From Emydura subglobosa (lineage: Eukaryota; Chordata; Testudines; Chelidae), in assembly GCA_007922225.1 (NCBI GenBank), contig ML679959.1, forward strand, positions 28,376,540 through 28,440,539: a DNA stretch of 64,000 bases, in the 5' to 3' direction. Shown piece by piece: positions 10,828-21,590 of this stretch (the first letter of the stretch is position 1; each line of letters begins with the position of its first letter). The notes below the pieces were generated by a model. That model did no database searches, was not told where the DNA came from, and saw only the letters and a program-made list of their open reading frames with translations. Both the position numbers and the translations under genes were made by a program.

Positions 10828-11101
10828 ATGCAGATACTTTGGTTTAGTGGAAGTTGAGATTACATGTTAATATTCCCATAAGGAACAATCTTTTCCACTT
10901 ACTTTAGTCACCTGTTGTGCCTGTGACCTCCCCTGCAACTCCTGTCTTGTTGTCCGCTGTGTTTGTGAGCACCCCCAGTTCAGCCTTTGCTTTGTAATAT
11001 TACTCAATGTTTATCTTCTTCTGCAAAGTATGTACCTGCAAATTCCTCTGATCATCAGGTTTGGAATGCCTTTATCCCCTTGGGTACCTATAGCCCTCTG
11101 A

Positions 11102-11352
11102 GGACAGGACAAGAAGCAGCAATGGACTTAAATTGCAGCAAGGGCAGTTTGGATTGGACATTAGGAAAACCTAGTGCTAATTAAACACAAGAATAAATGG
11201 CCTGGGGACGTTGTGGAATCTCTGTCATTGGAGATCTTTAAGAGCAGATTGAACCTATCAGGGATGGTCTAGATGAAGCTTGGTCCTGCCATGAGTGCAG
11301 GGGACTGGACTAGATGACCTTGTGAAGTCCCTTCCAGTCCTATGACTCTATG
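11102..11352 (+). repeat. CR1 LINE 3' end, sense
   Basis: The sequence runs from near ggacaagaagcagcaatgga through tttggattggacattaggaa and gttgtggaatctctgtcatt to ggactggactagatgacctt and gtcccttccagtcctatgac. This is the CR1 3' untranslated end in + orientation. It ends in the tctatgg-type terminal motif. Confidence 0.85.
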
Positions 11353-11430
11353 GGGCCACAGGTTCAAATCCAGGAAGAGTTGACTCAGCCCCGTCTGAGG
11401 CAAATACATTGAGTACTAAGATCATTTGCA
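11346..11430 (+). repeat. Possible tRNA-like SINE remnant
   Basis: A B box ggttcaaatcc at about 11360-11370 is followed by gagttgactcagcccc and a gaggcaaatacattgagta segment. That body resembles the gactcagccctcc...gag...aatgagta portion of several reptile SINEs. It abuts the 3' end of the CR1 fragment. No A box is obvious, so this is a remnant at best. Confidence 0.35.
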
Positions 11431-11455
11431 TGGACGCCAAAGCTTCCATGGCTTT

Positions 11456-11478
11456 AAAAAAAAAAAAAAAAAAAAAAA
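11456..11478. repeat. A homopolymer
   Basis: A run of about 22 A residues beginning in ggctttaaaa. It could be the tail of a retroposed element, but no matching body was recognised on its 5' side. Confidence 0.85.
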
Positions 11479-11810
11479 GCTTCCCTTCTTCTCATTGCAG
11501 TGTTAGCTGTCTGGCTGCTGCCCAGAGTCAGCCGCATTTCGGTTTGTAAACTGCTGTGGGGATGAATGATGCTAGTTAAGTGTAAAAATAGGATCACTTT
11601 CCTGAATTCTTCATGATATTGAAAAAATAATCTTGAAAGTTTTATTTGGTCTTGAGTGGCTTTGGATTTGACCTGGAACTAAAACTGGAGTAATGGGTTC
11701 AGATCTAGGCAATTCATATCATGCTTCCTTTGGATGATTTTATGGATGCATAGAGTACTCCATGTGTGGCATGTACAGTATAATGTCTGCTGAACAATCA
11801 GCAGGTTATG

Positions 11811-11900
11811 TCTGACTGTAAGCTCCTTGGGACAGTCTGTCTTTGTGCCTGCAGACACGCTGTGTGCGCTTCTGGAGAGCGCACATTAATAAATAAAACT
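11811..11900 (+). repeat. LINE/SINE 3'-tail fragment
   Basis: The segment ctgtaagctccttgggacag, followed by a tctttgtgcctg stretch and ending aataaataaaactg, resembles the common reptile tail gattgtaagctctttggggcagggactgt. The same tail type recurs near 13483, 21088 and 59710. Confidence 0.45.
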
Positions 11901-12288
11901 GACTCCAGTTATCCAAGAGCACCATCGGTGTTCACAGCACTTTACCCGGTTAAATTAGCTGCCCTAAGGAGCTGACAATCTAATTCCATTTCATAAAATG
12001 CAGTAGGATTAAACATCAAAGAGAGAAGGGAATGAAGATGGTGGGAATGTAGCATTCGATGCAATCCCAGGCCTGCTCTTCGAGTAGGACGGTTTCTGAA
12101 CAACCCTGATGGATGTGGTTGGACAAGGGAACTTAGCTTCGCCACACCCTGGGGTGAGTGACGGAAGGGTGAGTTGAGTGCCCGAGCTCATCTTCTCTGG
12201 AGACTTGGCATCAGATCCCCAGTTTGTGGGGGTACTGCTTCTATGCAAATATCCTACAACTAAAAAGGGAAACGCGTCCCCTCTCTTC

Positions 12289-12322
12289 CCCCCCTCCCCC
12301 CAAAAAAAAGGGGGGAGGGGGG
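12289..12322. repeat. C/G-run inverted repeat
   Basis: C6-T-C6 at 12289-12301 is followed by an A8 loop and then G6-A-G6 at 12310-12322. The two arms are perfect 13-base reverse complements. The G arm could also take part in G-quadruplex structures and the C arm in an i-motif. Confidence 0.9.
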
Positions 12323-13482
12323 AACATGATCGTCCTTGAACAAGCAAGATGGTCTCCAAAATTTTCCATGATGCTGCACGTGTTATGACGCAGTAATACT
12401 TAAGACGTTCCATCTTCAGAGCGCTACACAAACATCAATTAAAAGTGATCTCGGTCTGCAAGCAACATGCTCTGGATGCTTTTGCCGCCAGCGTCTGGAA
12501 ACTGAGCAAAGAAGAAGCTTAAACTGTCCCTGTAGGGAATTGTACTGCCCCGCTGTCTGTCCTGCTTGGTAGAATCCATCCCCAGTTGTGAACATTGTAC
12601 CTCTCATTTCTCTTAAACCTTTTAACTGGGTGAGAGCCCTTCAGCAGCAAATATCGTCGTTGCCCTTCGTTGATTGTCGGCGCTTCAATTGCCTATGTGT
12701 AGCAGCATACAAATATAAGTGGACCGCAGCCATCCAGATCTTCTATACTAGTTTGCTTTCATTCGTTCATACTTCTCTTCTAAGTATATGTGAGGCTGGG
12801 GTGAAGAGCGGGGCACTTCTTCATCGTTGACCTTGAATTAGAATTTGCAGCCCACTTGCCCAAATCGGATTTCATGGTTTAAAAGCTATATTGGCACAGC
12901 CGGTTCTAAGAGCCTTGCCAGAGCATGAGATCAGGGTCCTAGCTTTGAGTCAGGGAATAAAAACTGTGCGTCCAGCATCTGCCCAGGACATGGCTTCATG
13001 ATGTGGTTGGGATTTTGTCCCTTTAGTCTGTTTCGTTGTGTTCTCTAAATCACCCAGCACAATGCTGTCAGTTTTCCTTTTTCCAAGGGTTAGGCAGAGG
13101 TGTTTCCTTGCCACTTTTTAATGGAGACTCTCTGTTTTGAACCATTAGGATCTTTCTTGTATCCCCCTGATGCTGAGGCAGGAGTGAGAAATGTCTATGC
13201 ACTGCAAGTCTCCTACATGATTAGCACTCATGCTCCATGTGAGCCGTGCTCTGCCAGCATTCCCACCCTTGCCTCCTGGTTTGCCAGCTGTTCCTCCTTC
13301 TGCTTCCGTGCCATCCTCTACACAGTGCCAGCGCGTGGCTTGATCTTCCTGAGCACATCTGCAGGCTTCTTCCCATGCTTCTCTTGGAAACGTGCTCTGG
13401 CCATTCTGCCAGAAGTGAATCTAATTCACTTGTATTGTTCTTTTAATCTCTGTTTGTTGTCCCCTTCCCTTCCCTCTGTCTG

Positions 13483-13565
13483 CCCTTAGTGTGAGATCCT
13501 TGGGGCATAGGGACCAGCCTTCATGAGTGTCTAGGAAACATCTCTAACATGTTGGGCTCTACTGT
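13483..13565 (+). repeat. LINE/SINE 3'-tail fragment
   Basis: The segment ccttagtgtgagatccttgg then ggcatagggaccagcc resembles the gattgtgaggtccttggggcagggacc tail. The match is short and diverged. Confidence 0.35.
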
Positions 13566-13794
13566 AAATAAGCCCCTGTCCATCTCCCTGTGCTAATACA
13601 GATGTTTTCTCTCTACGGAACCTCATACCCCAGAAAAGGTTCATCTAACCTCCATTTGCATGGTCAGTCATGTTCAGTTCTGCATGGTGAGTACTGGATT
13701 CCTTTCTCCAGTATTTCAGAAGGAGGCTTCTAGGCAAGAATAATTGTTGTCTTTTGAGCTTTGCAACTTTCTTCCCTCTACTGCACAACAGTGA

Positions 13795-14030
13795 ATGTGA
13801 TAACATTTAAATTAACTGGGGAGCAAATTAAGGTGGCAGTGGCGGGGATGTTAAATCAATCAGTAACGAGTAAATTAAGGCGCGATCATGGCCTGTATTA
13901 ATTCAGCCAGCTCTGAATGACTCCTTCATTTATGAGCACCTGCAGTGAAATCTAAATTTCCAGATCGAACTGCAGGAAAATGTCTTTTCTGTTAATAGGA
14001 GTATAATAGCCTGAGAATCCATGTTTTAAA
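13795..14030. other. AT-rich block that looks like a conserved non-coding element
   Basis: This segment has no recognisable repeat and is dense in short regulatory-type words: two aaattaagg 9-mers, ttaaatcaatcag, gtattaattcag, tgaatgactcc and ttcatttatgagc. This texture is typical of deeply conserved vertebrate enhancers near developmental transcription-factor genes. The call rests only on texture and repeat-free status. Confidence 0.35.
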
Positions 14031-14040
14031 AGCTAATGCG

Positions 14041-14290
14041 ATGTCTACACTACCACTTATGTCAGTATAATTTGTCGCTTGGGATGTGAATAAGCCACCC
14101 CCGCATGACATAAATTACACCAACCTAAGCTCCGGTGTGGACAGCGCTATGTTGGCGGAAGAGTTTCTCCCGCTGACATAGCTACCGCCTCACGTTGGGG
14201 GTGGATGAATTTAAGTCATCAGCTCAGTGCGGCTCTACTGCCGAGTTTCCAGCTGAATGCTCTGCAGCAGATGAGTGTGTGGACACCTTT
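14041..14290. mobile_element. GTCTACAC-type DNA transposon, copy 1
   Basis: It starts gatgtctacactaccactta and contains a tgtggacagcgctatgttgg core and a gacatagctaccgcctcac segment. It ends near gtgtgtggacacc. The inverted ends (gtctacac at the left, gtggacac at the right) and the internal palindromes fit a non-autonomous DNA transposon that I recall as abundant in turtles. Diverged relatives lie at 36480-36755, 45026-45290 and 46352-46575. Confidence 0.6.
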
Positions 14291-14639
14291 ATTTGTTTTA
14301 TGTATGCAGATACGCTAACGAAAGCTTCACTTGCATGTGTAGGGTGGTGAATGAAATGAAAGGAATACAGTAAAATGAAAAAGGACATTTACATGAAGTG
14401 GAATTTGTTACATTAAACTAATTGTGGGGGAAAATGCAGGAAAAAAAATCTCCTGGGATTGAATTTTCTCCTGGGAAGGCCTCCTACAAATAATTGAAAA
14501 CGGGGATTGAACTTTGACTTTTGGTTTATAATAGTACGTACCGTGTACTAGATGCTTCCTGCTGGAGCTGAAGGCATGGTCTCAGCACTAAGGAGCACGC
14601 GTTTCAACGACAGAGAGAGCTGAATATAATCCAGGGCAC

Positions 14640-14850
14640 AGAGCACAGGTCTAGGGTTTGAGACCTATTCCCTGCTCTGCAGCTGACCTGCTGTGGTTTA
14701 CCCGTGGCAAGTCACTTCCCCTTTCTCTGTCCATTTCCCTCCTTATTCCTTGCGTCTCCTCTCTTTCGGTGGTTGTAAGTTCTCCAGGACAGATACTTAT
14801 TCTTACTAGGCACTTTCATAATACAGCACGTGAATGGTCAAGGTGGTGTG
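14640..14850 (+). repeat. MIR-like CORE-SINE, sense
   Basis: The order ggtttgagacctattccctg, ctctgcagctgacctgctgt, ggcaagtcacttcccctttc follows the MIR-like body (empty-headed B box, gctctgccac, ctgtgtgacc, gcaagtcact). The downstream part is diverged. Confidence 0.5.
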
Positions 14851-15889
14851 TGCGCAGATATTGGTGAAGTGAGGCTAAGTTAATATATTTATACTCTGGC
14901 TGAAGCCATGGTGATAAAATACACTTTTTGGGGGCCCTCTATTGCTATTTGTATTGCAACCGCCCCTAAAGAGGCCATGGGCAGAGCCACTGCTGTGCTG
15001 AGACTTTACAATTTAAGGAGAAGACAGGAGACAGTAGGTGGAAATGATAAACAGATTGGCAGAACACATGGTAACCGGGAGATGGTTGCGGTGAGTTAAT
15101 AAGCATGAAAAACTCCAGACTGCAGTGGGGCCAGGCTGAAGAGTAAAGGGGCATGCCTACGCTGCAGCTGGGAGAGTGCATCCCAGCATGGGTAGACCTG
15201 CACTAGCTCCTCTCCATTTAGCGTGCTAAAAATAGCAGTGTGGCCAAGATGCCTGGGCAGGGCTCGGTCTAGCTTCTGGAATACAAACCCACCCGCTCCC
15301 AGCTGCAGACACAAAGCGACCAAAAATAATTGCAGTGACTTTTTTGTATTGGGTTGACAAATGAATTGTTCGGGGAGAGTTGGCCAAGCAGGGTGAACTG
15401 GTTAAAAACAAATCCATTGACAAAACTTTTATAGCAGCTGTGCCTTCCTGTAACTAATCTGTACTTTATACTGCCCTTGCTCTCCTGGCTTCCCCATATC
15501 TTGTATAGATGACACTCGTTCCCTGACTTCTTTATGTAAGAAAAAAGCTGGACTTGTCAACACTTACTCTTTACTTTTAATAAACAAAAGCAAACCAAAG
15601 AACGTCCTCTAATCCGTCACCACCCTTCACTCTTCCTCCTTCCCCTTTGTTTTCAGTTATCCTTTCCTTGTCCTCAGCAAGAACCTACGTCTCATGGCGC
15701 GACATGTATTAGTACCATTTTCTATGGCAATCTTTGGTGTACATCAGGGAGCCTCTTGTGAGAGCGACTGGGATGGCACAGCTTCTCAGAGCAGTGTGAT
15801 TTGAGTGGGAAGATCTCAGTCTTGCAACATTGCAATCATGGGGTTGTTTCCCTTTTCCCAACGGACCTGACACGTCATTCCATGCCTGC

Positions 15890-16130
15890 AGGGGAGCGTT
15901 GTTCAGTGGTTAGTGTAGGCTGGGGAGTCAGGGGAGTTGGGTGCTCTTCTGCCACAGACTTCATGTGTGACCTTGGGTGAGTCAGCTAACTTCTCCGTTT
16001 CCATTTTTCTCCATCTGCACAATAATTACCTAGCTTGCAGCCATCCTGGATACTTAATGCATTAAATGTGTGCAGAGCACTTTGAGATCTAAAGGTACAG
16101 GCTCGAGTGCTAAGTATGTTTACTACAGAG
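15890..16130 (+). repeat. MIR-like CORE-SINE, sense
   Basis: It begins gagcgttgttcagtggttag, continues through ctcttctgccacagacttca and tgtgtgaccttgggtgagtc, and ends near gcagagcactttgagatct. This is one of the clearest members of the family in the window, with the head, the CORE-like middle and the tail all in the expected order. Confidence 0.7.
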
Positions 16131-17710
16131 GCAAGACTGCTACTGATGTCATGAGAGGTCTTGCCTGCAGAATCGCTAGGGAGTTGGGCCCCAAAAGCCT
16201 ATTTCAGGAAGGGAAAAAGAAAAAGAAAATAGGGCTTATTTCTACACCATCGCGCTCATGACTTTTCTACAATTTCCAGTCTCGAGGTATTTTCTGTGCA
16301 GTGAAAGCATGCTATCATTTTCTGATCAGCTTGCTTGCAAAAATCTTTGTTTCTCACCACGGACATGCTCTCCTTTCAGTCTTGATACACTAGTTTGAGA
16401 CTGCTTTAAAATAATTTAGCAGGGCCAAGTGTTTTGATTGATTTCGCCCAGAAATCAATGACTAAAAGGAATGTCGGAAATACAATACAAGTAACACTTT
16501 CTGTTGACTAAAATCTGGGGACTATCCAGTGACAGCAGTCACCGTTCATAGGTTGCATGGTAATAGGTACCGTATGTAACACCACCCGAACTGCCACTCC
16601 AGTATGGTTACCTTTTTAGGACTATCTGCCCTGGGTCCTGTGTGGTTCCCAGAGACTTCAGTGGGGGCAGGTTTAGCCTGTGGGTCTTGTCCCTGCAGAA
16701 GAGGGCTTGGAGGTTTTTTGAGTGTGCCGGGAAATTGGAGGGAATGAAGATCTTGGGTAATCTTGGCTGCGTAATTGAGCCTCTCTAAAGGAGTGTCTTG
16801 TTCCTTATTACAAAGGGCTCAACAGCGGTAGGGCAGCCTCCTCTGGCTGCGCGTACCCATCCTAAACCACAAATCTGTTGTGAAGGAACTGGTTTTGTTT
16901 CACAATTTTCCCCTCTGCCGGGTTATCTCCCACCCGATGCCATTGACTTGCTAATTAGCCCTTGAGGCATTCTGCAGAGATACCAGACGGGAACGGCTCA
17001 AATAGGCTGCGTGTGCAGATGTTTACCCAGGGTCAGAGGGCAGGCCTGTTGTGACAGCCAGTGGGGGAAAGCGTACTTCTTCGGGGAGGGAAAGCTGACG
17101 TATCCTGTGGGTGTAAACCGACTGCAGAGCTGCTTTGCTGTCTTCAGAGATTCTCCGTTTTTCCTCTGCAATTTGCAAAATGGATTGTGTGCTGCACGTT
17201 GCCAGCGAAGTGCAGTTTGAGGTTTTTGGAGAGGAAGGAATGTGCTGACTCTTGCATTTTAAAGACTCTGGAACATGCTGTTTGCTTGAAACCTAGTCAG
17301 TTTTCAAAACGGCTTTAAAACAGCCTATTGCCCTCAGTCCCCCCTGCCAATTCTTGCGGTCATACAACCCCATTTTCCCATCATCCAATCACATTCTCTC
17401 CCCTGTTGCTGTATGGGAGAGAGACATGCTCTGGGGAAACTGACTGTACACCAAGTTCTGTCAAGTGTAGCAGCTGAATAAAATGGAGAGTGGCTTCCTC
17501 TAATCTCTTTGAACTGTAGTAGTCGCAGGCATTGATGCTGCAGCTTCTTGTGTGGGCTCTGCAGCCTGTCCCCACGCGCTTAGCCCTACGGAAAAGAGTC
17601 TATTCCTGCACCGAAAGTTGCAGCATCAGAACCGAAGATGTTACTTGTAAAACTAGTGGGTAAAATGCTTTCTCACAAAGGTGTAATCTCTTTGTAGTTG
17701 ATTAGGTCTT

Positions 17711-17727
17711 AAAAAAAAAAAAAAAAA
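17711..17727. repeat. A homopolymer
   Basis: A run of about 17 A residues in intron 3, 55 bases before a hAT-like element. Confidence 0.85.
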
Positions 17728-17781
17728 TCAATCCACATTTTAAAGAGGAAAAATCTTTGGGTTATTCATATTGCCTTAGAT

Positions 17782-17910
17782 CAGTGGTTTTCAGCCTGTG
17801 TTTCAGACCCCAGGGGGTTTACAGACTATGTCTAAGATTTCCGAAGGGGTCTGCACTGCTGTTGAAATTTTTTTAGGGATCCGCAAATGAAAAAAGGTTG
17901 AAAACCACTG
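17782..17910. mobile_element. hAT-like MITE with CAGTGGTT ends
   Basis: A 129-base element that starts CAGTGGTTTTCAGCCT and ends AGGTTGAAAACCACTG, giving terminal inverted repeats with one mismatch. The flanks are ccttagat (17774-17781) and ccttagct (17911-17918), an 8-base target duplication with one difference. CAGTGGTTYTCAACC ends are typical of hAT (Charlie-like) elements. The interior does not code for anything. Confidence 0.8.
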
Positions 17911-18964
17911 CCTTAGCTGATTAAAATGGAAATATTTCACTTGCGCTCTGTGCTGTTTCTTTACTCTTTGCTCTTCGTCTTGGTTTGAGCAGTGAAAACA
18001 AATTGGCTGGCTTTGCTTCTGTTTCCAGTAAGTTTCGCTTCTCCCTTTGCCTTTGTATAACACACCTGGGTTTTCAGTACTGCAGTGGAATAGGGACATA
18101 TTTACAAGAAAAGTTATACTGGGAAAAAAAATGCCTGTGAAAATATTTCATACCTTTTTTAAAATTCCTTCTTCCCCCAACTACTGAGCCATGTCTCATT
18201 TTAAGCATTCAGCAGTTACCCAGAAGAGGTAACAAACCCGTGTAGTTTCTTTCTCCCTTCATCTAAGCCTACATTTGTAAATGCTGCAGAGCTGAGCTGG
18301 TTTCTCCATTCTCCCGAACGGCTGATCCACAAGCCGATTTGTGAAATTAAGTGGGGAGGCGTGAGTAGTTTGTGCTTTGATCGGCAGGAAGTTCAGGCTG
18401 AACCACCTAATAGACAGCCGGACTTGCACCCCTGCTCCAAGAACTTGCATAATAATTTCATTGTATTGTCATCAGGCTTCTGAGACATGCCTTGACACTT
18501 GCCATCATGACTGAAAGCAATGTCACTCTAGACTTCAGGCAGGGATAATGCTACCGTGAAGTCTGGTCCTTAAACCGCAGCAACAAACTTGTTTTATAAT
18601 CCATTCCAGCCTCTCTGGACAGTGGGGAATCAGATTCAAAAGGAGAACTTGAACCCGGAGTTTGACGTGGCTGATGCCACACGTGCGTCAGAAGGTTCGA
18701 CGTTCCCAGGCTGCATCAGGACGCCGGCTTTTAAAATGATGCTGTGCACTGTGCTGTAAAACTAGAAGCATTGTACTTCAGGTGACAAGTTAAATCACGG
18801 CCCCTTTTGTGTGTGTGTCTTTGTGTGCGTGTTCCCTCCATCCAGATAAATGACTTCAAATGCTTTCTGGAAAGATCAGGGCATGATGCTGTCGGTATTC
18901 CAGCGGAAACGTTCAAAAGCGACGAACGTTTGGTTTTTTTGTTTTTGGGGGGGTTTTTTGGTGC

Positions 18965-19080
18965 CTGAATTTGGGGTGCCTCGCTTGACACCTTAAAGGG
19001 TCCTGCCTTTCAGAGGATGGCTGATGGGCGCTTTCTGAGATTTGGGCTTGTTTAAGGTCTCAAGCTGAACATTCAAAAAC
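18965..19080. repeat. Palindromic ancient repeat, copy 1
   Basis: Left half: gaatttggggtgcctcgctt then gacaccttaaagggtcctgc then ctttcagagg. Right half: gggcgctttctgagatttgg then gcttgtttaaggtctcaagc. The right half is the diverged reverse complement of the left, which indicates an old fold-back element. Related pieces lie near 31935-32080 and 54105-54250. Confidence 0.5.
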
Positions 19081-19893
19081 GGAAGTGCTAAAATCACCTC
19101 TCTTCTGAAAGCTTAGCTCGGTTTCTTGGTCGCTTCCCCCTCCCCCTCAAAAGAACAAATAAACTGGAGCAAAAAAACCAAAGTACTGATCAAAGAATGT
19201 TCGGACCTTAACTCACAGAAGGATGATGCCTGAATTCTAAGGCATCTCCCCTTAAAAATCCACCGGGAAAGCTGCGGTTCGTAGATAGTCTCTTTAAAGA
19301 AAAGTGAATATGCAAATATGGTAATCTTGCTATCAAGTATATAGCAGTATGGGATCTAATCAGAGCTCACTAAAGAAACATCTGCCCCCGCTCTCCCCCC
19401 CGTGTTATTTCTGCAGAGCCAGTAGGGGCTACAGGTGGCTAAGATGTATTCCACTGGCAAAAGAAGTGTCCACTTCATTCAGATTTCAGGAGGTTTATTG
19501 CTAATGATAACATAAGAGGCAAAATGATCAAGCCTGATCTTTCCCTGCCTGGGGGTGAGGGAAGGGGGGCACAAGCTGACAGCTTGGAGGAAAAAAGGGG
19601 TGGTGGGAAGCGACTTGTAACCTGCTCATATTTGATCTGAAGCAGTGAAAGCATCCCCATGAAATCCCCACACTGTTGTATGTTAGACACTCCTCTGACT
19701 GCAGCCAGTCTGTCCCAAGGAGCGAAGCCCTTGTGCCCTGTCATTACCATTCGAGGCCCTGAGGCCCCATCGTCTTTGTGCATTCCCTGTGGTGCATCAG
19801 GTTGCCTCGTGCTACAGTGGTGTCCGCCTGCCTGTGTCATCCGTTGCCTCTCCCTTTCCCCAGGAGCAGAGTGGAAAGGGATCCCCCGTCCGT

Positions 19894-20232
19894 AAAAACA
19901 GCCATATGGGGTCAGACCAATGGCCCATCTATCTCTCTCAATCGTCTGACTGGGGTCAGTGCCAGGTGCTTCAGAGGGAATGAACAGAACAGGCAGTCTT
20001 CAAGTGATCCATCCTGTCGCCCCTCCCCAGCCTCTGGCAAACAGCAGCCCCTGCCTATCCTGGCTAATAGCCATTGATCGACCTATCCTCCCTGAACTTC
20101 TCGTTCTTTTTTGAACCCCGTTATAGTCTTGGCCTTCACAATGTCCTCTGGCAAGGAGTTCCACCAGTTGACAGTGCATTGTGGGAAGAAATACTTCCTT
20201 GTGTTCGTTTTAAAGCTGATGCCTATTAAAGG
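19894..20232 (-). repeat. CR1 LINE 3' fragment, antisense
   Basis: It begins aaaaacagccatatggggtc and agaccaatggcccatctatc, continues cttcagagggaatgaacaga, ctggctaatagccattgatc and gttatagtcttggccttcac, and ends near agaaatacttccttgtgttc. It matches, in reverse, the 3' end of the CR1 copy at 55330-57640 (for example atggccat and gcctctggc). Confidence 0.85.
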
Positions 20233-21087
20233 CTGTCATTGTGACAGCTGCGCAGAGGAGATGTCTCCCATGGTGCTGAGGACGCAGCCAGGTTGTGACT
20301 GTGTGTGGAAGGGAGGTGTGAGGGGAAGCAGTGAAGACAAGCCAACGCCATATATTTGTGCTATATCTTATATGCCCAGGACCAGCTCTGGGTAGCTGTG
20401 GATACCTTGCATTACCTCTAGGTAAACCTAGAGCTGAATGTATCTAGAAGTTGCTTCACCTTTCCACTGAAGTGCAGCTGTATGTAGGGTGGAACGGGGC
20501 TGCTTGTTTAACAGCTCACAGGAACACTGAATAAATGACTCAGAACAGTAAATGAGATCTGTTCCACGGAAGGATTTTTGTTTGTTTTTGATAACCAGAC
20601 TGTGCTGTAATTACTTGGGGTCAGTTTAGCCAGGGAATTGGCCTTGTGCCCCTCAGGGAAGACCAAACAGGCCCATCAGAGTACAGCCCCCTACCATGAC
20701 TTAGGAGCAGCTAAGAGACTGGGGAAAGGAGGGATTGCAGAGGTGGCCCGCTTCAATGTGAAATCAAAAAAGATCTTCACTCGAGATGCCTGTGCCAGTC
20801 CCATTGTCCAGAGGAGATCCAGGGACGTGTGAAAAGGACAATTAAACCCCAGTCTGCTCTGTAATGATTTGTAATGTTGGCTCTGCCAGTCTGTGGCACT
20901 CTTTTCCCCCGTTCTCCGTTGGTTCAAACTGAGCAGTTGTCCCCGTCCGAGGCAGCCTGCGTATTGGATGCTGCCCCCAAAGCATTTTAATGCCTCTAAT
21001 AAGGAGGAACTAGCGAGAGCACATGCAACACGCTCAAATCCTTTTCTTGGGTCCCTCGCCTTCCCTTTGTTGTCTCCCTCTTTTTCA

Positions 21088-21140
21088 CTGGGTCTCAGTG
21101 AGATTGTAAACTCCTTTGTGGCAGGGAGCTGTCGCTTTGT
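21088..21140 (+). repeat. LINE/SINE 3'-tail fragment
   Basis: The stretch tgagattgtaaactcctttg followed by tggcagggagctgtc resembles the gattgtaagctctttggggcagggactgt tail of the reptile family. It is short. Confidence 0.4.
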
Positions 21141-21424
21141 GGGTCCTCTCTGTCGCTCCCTGGGCAGCAGGGAGAGAATGGCTTGGGATCTATAGGGCTA
21201 GAATGAGGGCGGTCTGCACTGACTGGCTGTCCCAGCTGCACTTCTCTGTTACTCCTGGACTTTTTCTCTTCCAAGAGAGACTTTGTCCCTCTTCTGTTGC
21301 CAGGTTCTGAGAGCACTTCACCTTCTGCTAATTTGCAGTGTGCGTGTGTGTGCACACACCCACTTGGATCTATTTACATCCTTTATTCATACAAGTGATG
21401 CAGTGCTCTGCAGAGTCTCCCAAC

Positions 21425-21590
21425 ACCCACCCTCCCAGCAGACGGCGATTGCCACCTTTTTACAGATGAAGAGTCTGTGGCTGGGTGATTCTCCCTAGGA
21501 GACGTACAGAATTAGTGGCAGAGTTGGGAATAGAAACCATTTCCTAATCCAACCAGTAGGCAGCACTTAAGGTCTTAGTGCTTACCTAAT
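21425..21590 (-). repeat. MIR-like CORE-SINE, antisense
   Basis: The order ttttacagatgaagagtctg, attagtggcagagttgggaa, tagaaaccatttcctaatcc is the reverse complement of a MIR-like body (cctcatctgtaaaa ... ctctgccac ...). A palindromic (GT)n/(CA)n stretch lies just upstream at 21346-21359. Confidence 0.5.

Noticed and set aside
21346..21359. gtgtgtgcacacac palindrome
   Set aside because: A microsatellite-type alternating purine/pyrimidine run. It can adopt Z-DNA but is common and not specific.
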